Below are positions 61,657 through 64,000 of a stretch of 64,000 nt of DNA, one piece after another. Positions within the stretch are counted from its first letter, which is position 1. The number at the start of each line of letters is the position of its first letter. This stretch comes from CF-72 sp051006215 (lineage in GTDB: Bacteria > Chloroflexota > UBA6077 > CF-72). Where the stretch lies: contig JBPCIO010000005.1 of NCBI GenBank assembly GCA_051006215.1, forward strand, positions 10,690 through 74,689. Direction: 5' to 3'. The position numbers and the translations under genes are program-made. The notes beneath the pieces are model-generated. The model had not been told where the DNA came from, searched no databases, and saw only the letters and a list, made by a program, of their open reading frames with translations.

Positions 61657-61935
61657 ATGCACAAACCATCGCATTTGCCCGGTTGGGAGTACAAGCTGGT
61701 GTCGATCGGCAATCCGCTCGAACCGGATACCGAGCTTCGCGCCAACACGGTCGGCAAGCTACGCTGGGAACTGGTCGCTATCGACGCCGGCGTGTGGATC
61801 TTCAAACGACCGCTCGTCGAGGAAGCCGAAGCCGCCACTGGACTGCAAGCGATCATGGAAGAGACGGTCCCGATCACCGAACAGGAGCAGCCGCTCGTCC
61901 TGAGTTATGAGGGGCCACTGGGCAGCCGACAGTAG
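61657..61935 (+). CDS. Small DUF4177-like protein
   Basis: A 92-residue acidic protein. The pattern WEYKLVSIG ... LRANTVGKLRWELVAIDAGVWIFKRP follows the short DUF4177 layout (W-x-Y-x-x-V, L-N, GWELV, FKRP). The family is of unknown function. ATG 61657 follows GGGAG by 10 nt and lies 20 bp after the serine hydrolase. The resemblance is from pattern only. Confidence 0.65.
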   Translation: MHKPSHLPGWEYKLVSIGNPLEPDTELRANTVGKLRWELVAIDAGVWIFKRPLVEEAEAATGLQAIMEETVPITEQEQPLVLSYEGPLGSRQ

Positions 61936-62376
61936 CCACTCAGCCGACTCCGGCGTGGCAGCGGTTCTCTAGCAAACGACCGCGGCCCGACCTCCCTAGG
62001 TGCAGCCGCTGACGTAGGCCACTGTCTGGCCAGCGAGCGGTAGGTGGCGGACTCAGTCCGGTTGGTGGCCCAGCAGGTGCATGGTGTCCGACCCACCGCA
62101 GCCGCTGCGTCGCCAGCAGCCGCCTCTCAAACCGTGCGTGCGGTGCTCTCGCATTCGGCTTCCCGACGGCCGAGCTGCTGGACACATACGTACCGGCAAG
62201 AGCAAGCCACAGCGTCAGACGCTGGCAGACAGCTCGTCAGCTATGGCTGCCAGCGAAAACGATGTGATAGATGGGCGACCCGCGTGGCCGGCTTGCGCTA
62301 GGGATTAGTTCTCCAAGGGAGGGAAGACGCGCCAGACGACTTGCTCCGCTCAGAACTCTGAGCGGTGTGCGGGGCG
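61936..62376. other. Gap containing a group II intron domain V-like relic
   Basis: About 440 bases with no credible gene. Frames on both strands have chance-like composition. A 33-nt segment at 62129-62161 resembles intron domain V on the minus strand (listed separately). No reverse transcriptase remnant was recognised on either side. Confidence 0.45.
62129..62161 (-). mobile_element. Group II intron domain V-like remnant
   Basis: On the minus strand the segment begins AAGCCGAATGCG and ends CCGCACGCACGGTTT, the usual outline of domain V (AGCCG...CGCACG-x-ACGGTTT). The AGC triad is kept and the lower stem AAGCCG/CGGTTT pairs with one wobble. The apical part (AGAGCA) does not form a clean GNRA tetraloop, so it is decayed. 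No reverse-transcriptase coding sequence is beside it. Likely an old, truncated intron end. Confidence 0.45.
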
Positions 62377-62757
62377 CTAGTTGCTGATCCGACTGCGTAG
62401 CTGCTGGTCGCGCGCGTGCTCGGCTTGTAGGCTGGCGTGCTGTTCTTTCAGCAGGGCGTACGCCTGCTGCACAAGCGCGTGCTCGTGCTCTAGCGTGCCG
62501 CAGCGCAGGCGCTCAGCCTGCAGGTCGAGCGCCACGCGCTCCATGCGACGATCTGCGTCGGCCAACCGATCCAGCAGCACGCGTTCCAGCCGCATCTCGG
62601 CGTCGGCCTGCTGGCGGCGCCGGCGCTCTTCGTGTTCGGTGCGGCGGTCGTTGCCACGCAACCGATACTCGACCACCAGGCGCAGCAGGGTGAGCACCGC
62701 CGCAATCGCGGCCCCTCCGCCGAGCGATTGCCACCACGAACCAGGATCCATGCGCAA
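62377..62757 (-). CDS. Membrane-anchored coiled-coil protein
   Basis: A 126-residue protein with one N-terminal membrane helix (about 10-30) followed by a long, highly charged helix (RRTEHEERRRRQQADAEMRL and on to the C-terminus) with heptad-like Leu/Ala spacing, hence a coiled coil. TTG 62757 is chosen because AGGAGGG (62763-62769) is 5 nt upstream; ATG 62751 in the same frame is the alternative. It is divergent from a LexA/CI-type repressor gene. Function is unknown. Confidence 0.6.
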   Translation of the reverse strand: MRMDPGSWWQSLGGGAAIAAVLTLLRLVVEYRLRGNDRRTEHEERRRRQQADAEMRLERVLLDRLADADRRMERVALDLQAERLRCGTLEHEHALVQQAYALLKEQHASLQAEHARDQQLRSRISN

Positions 62758-62807
62758 CGTTGCCCTCCTGCTCATTATTGTATCCATTTAGCCTCCGGTT
62801 TGCCCGT

Positions 62808-62813
62808 TATACT
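62808..62813 (+). promoter_or_regulatory. -10 box (TATACT) of the repressor gene
   Basis: TATACT with only 6 nt to ATG 62820. This is the clearest leaderless arrangement in the window. No -35 with proper spacing was found. Confidence 0.55.
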
Positions 62814-62819
62814 AAGCAC

Positions 62820-63572
62820 ATGCACAGTGTCAGCGACCCGCGCGCGCTTGGCCAGCGCATTGCCGGCTTACGCCGCGCTCAGGGCTGGAGCCAGCGCCAT
62901 CTGGCTGAGGCTGCCGGCGTTTCGCACGGGTACGTCGCCCAGTTGGAGCTCGGCCGGCTACCTAGCCCGGGCAAATTCAGGCTCGACGCGATCGCCCGCG
63001 CCCTCAACCTGCGCACCTCCGACGCCCTGTTCAACAACGCTGGCCTGGTCTCACCCCTCGACCAGGTGATCCAGGCAACCAGCCCGAGCCATGAAGATCC
63101 CGCAAGTACGGCCGGCACGAATGTGCTTGGCGGTCTCGATCAGCTCCGTCCGCCAGATGCGCGGCCGCTGCCAGTTTTCCGCTGGGGCTCGTGTGGCGAC
63201 CCGCGCGATCGGGAGAGCCCGCCCGATCCGGACCACCTGGAGTACCCGCCCCCGGGCCGAGAAAGCTTGATTGGCCACACCGGCTTCGGGGTCATGGTCA
63301 AGGGTGACAGCATGGCCGGCCGCGGCATCTACGACGGCGACGTGGTGTGGATCAACCCCGACCGGGCCTACCAGATCGGGAAGGTCGTCCTGGCCCTGGT
63401 TACCGATGCCGGCGGCGAAGCGGCGGGCATGGTGGTCAAGACCTATGCGCGCACGGACGTGGGCGACTGCCTGGTCAGCGAGACTGCCCACACGCGTACT
63501 CCCGTGGTGTGTCGAGAGTTCAAGATCATCGGCCCCGTCGTCGGCATCACATCCTGGCGACTGCCAAGCTAA
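62820..63572 (+). CDS. XRE-type repressor with S24 (LexA/CI-like) autocleavage domain
   Basis: A 250-residue regulator. Residues 8-65 form a helix-turn-helix (LGQRIAGLRRAQGWSQRHLAE, then GVSHGYVAQLELGR). Residues about 117-245 are an S24 peptidase-like domain: VMVKGDSMAGRGI with nucleophile Ser164, and GMVVKTY with Lys207 as general base. A likely self-cleavage site is Cys125-Gly126 in FRWGSCGDPRD. Such proteins repress phage or DNA-damage genes until RecA-stimulated cleavage. ATG 62820 follows a TATACT box by 6 nt. It is divergent from the coiled-coil membrane protein and close to tRNA-Leu. Confidence 0.87.
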   Translation: MHSVSDPRALGQRIAGLRRAQGWSQRHLAEAAGVSHGYVAQLELGRLPSPGKFRLDAIARALNLRTSDALFNNAGLVSPLDQVIQATSPSHEDPASTAGTNVLGGLDQLRPPDARPLPVFRWGSCGDPRDRESPPDPDHLEYPPPGRESLIGHTGFGVMVKGDSMAGRGIYDGDVVWINPDRAYQIGKVVLALVTDAGGEAAGMVVKTYARTDVGDCLVSETAHTRTPVVCREFKIIGPVVGITSWRLPS

Positions 63573-63756
63573 TTGGGTTTAGGCAACCATGGCGCAGCCG
63601 CCTGGCTCGCTCACTAGCTGCTTCGGCAGGCAGACCTCGTGCCCGCGAATCTCGTTCGCGTCGCCCGCCCGGCCTTTCAAGCACCAGCATTCCTGCCACG
63701 GGCCGAAGCGCGCGCAGAGCTCGAGGGGAGCTGACGCAGCAGCGCCAGCATATCGG

Positions 63757-63837
63757 TGCCGAGGGGGGGACTCGAACCCCCACGGATTTCTCCACGCGAG
63801 TTTGAGTCGCGCGCGGCTTCCATTACGCCACCCCGGC
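63757..63837 (-). tRNA. tRNA-Leu (anticodon CAA)
   Basis: Minus-strand cloverleaf with acceptor GCCGGGG/CCTCGGC, anticodon stem CGCGA/TCGCG around loop CTCAAAC (anticodon CAA), a longer variable arm, and T-arm with TTCGAGT. Discriminator A, CCA not encoded. It reads UUG. Confidence 0.9.
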
Positions 63838-63907
63838 AACCGAGGGCGAGCCATCAATTGTACCGGCTACCTTCTAGCGAAGCTTCGCCTCAAACCGACG
63901 AGGAAGA

Positions 63908-63928
63908 CGAGGGGCCTGCTGCCCCTCG
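63908..63928. terminator. Strong GC hairpin downstream region, possible terminator
   Basis: CGAGGGGC, 5-nt loop, GCCCCTCG: an 8-bp perfect stem. There is no T-run on either side, so factor-independent termination is doubtful. The last 160 bases of the window hold no recognised gene. Confidence 0.35.
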
Positions 63929-64000
63929 CGCGTCAACTGCGCTAGGCGCAGTCCTTCACTCGCTGCGCTCGTTACGGCCCTTTGGGTGACACGCTCACCC

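Noticed and set aside
62044..62301. Plus-strand open frame of about 85 codons in the gap after the DUF4177-like gene
   Set aside because: Ser/Ala/Arg-rich chance composition, no start signal, and it runs through the intron domain V-like relic on the other strand.
63590..63945. Plus-strand open frames across the tRNA-Leu region
   Set aside because: They read through a clear tRNA gene on the other strand and have no homology-like content.

Overview
The window is a gene-dense, high-GC stretch of bacterial chromosome. Most genes are separated by a few bases or overlap by 4 bp, and several convergent genes overlap at their ends. The gene mix suggests a Chloroflexota-type, monoderm-like bacterium: glycine decarboxylase split into two subunits, a short eukaryote/archaeal-like prolyl-tRNA synthetase, FhaA/FhaB-type forkhead proteins, a sortase, and an ETF/membrane Fe-S oxidoreductase module. 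The taxonomic placement is inference; there is no rRNA to settle it. No integrase, transposase, CRISPR array or rRNA was seen. Three tRNAs were found: Gln-CTG, Glu-CTC and Leu-CAA.

Layout. 1-9.4 kb: 3' end of gltX, an S9 peptidase, a nitronate monooxygenase-like enzyme, tRNA-Gln, a DUF3052-like protein, tRNA-Glu, a RidA homologue, a TatA with a zinc ribbon, mobA, the bL25 gene, and a cluster of two FHA-domain proteins with a small membrane protein. 9.4-17.2 kb: a DinG-type Fe-S helicase with a decayed exonuclease domain, pyrimidine-nucleoside phosphorylase, alanine racemase, ProRS and a HEAT-repeat protein. 17.6-26 kb (mostly minus strand): two oligopeptide-type ABC ATPases, the glycine cleavage genes gcvPB-gcvPA-gcvH-gcvT coupled to ccdA, a 7Fe ferredoxin and a Crp/Fnr regulator. 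26-35.8 kb: rlmD, a membrane J-protein, a frameshifted lipoprotein, a GT-C type membrane protein, threonine aldolase, Maf, a dUTPase/Dcd-fold enzyme, a DUF3618/holin-like pair, a sortase split by an in-frame TAG, and coaD. 35.9-40.4 kb: a Gld-like ABC transporter operon (ATPase, permease, GldG-like, DUF4340) behind a recognisable promoter, then a winged-helix protein with its own promoter. 40.3-50.1 kb: queG, lepA, a lipoprotein, two glycosyltransferases, folC, an FAD oxidoreductase, a folD homologue lacking catalytic residues, acylphosphatase and a PRC-barrel protein. 50.1-58.5 kb: a paired M16 peptidase, a decayed alpha/beta hydrolase, small membrane proteins, and an EMO-like Fe-S oxidoreductase with etfB, etfA and a small lipoprotein. 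58.5-64 kb: a thioredoxin-fold lipoprotein, a zinc-finger mini protein, a LysM protein, a class-A beta-lactamase-fold serine hydrolase, a group II intron domain V-like relic, a LexA/CI-type repressor divergent from a coiled-coil membrane protein, and tRNA-Leu.

How the genes work together. One-carbon and glycine metabolism is over-represented: GcvTHP, threonine aldolase, FolD and FolC. The ETF genes with the membrane Fe-S protein form a route from acyl-CoA dehydrogenases to the quinone pool. Envelope functions (alanine racemase, sortase, LysM protein, serine hydrolase, TatA) are scattered throughout. No single wholly new multi-gene system is evident. The observations most worth checking are: two genes that seem to start with CTG inside a CTGA stop/start overlap; a FolD without its catalytic Lys and Gln; a helicase with a dead exonuclease domain; a TatA zinc-ribbon fusion; two genes broken by a frameshift or nonsense codon; and many -10 boxes lying only 6-12 nt before the start codon, which points to leaderless or near-leaderless mRNAs.
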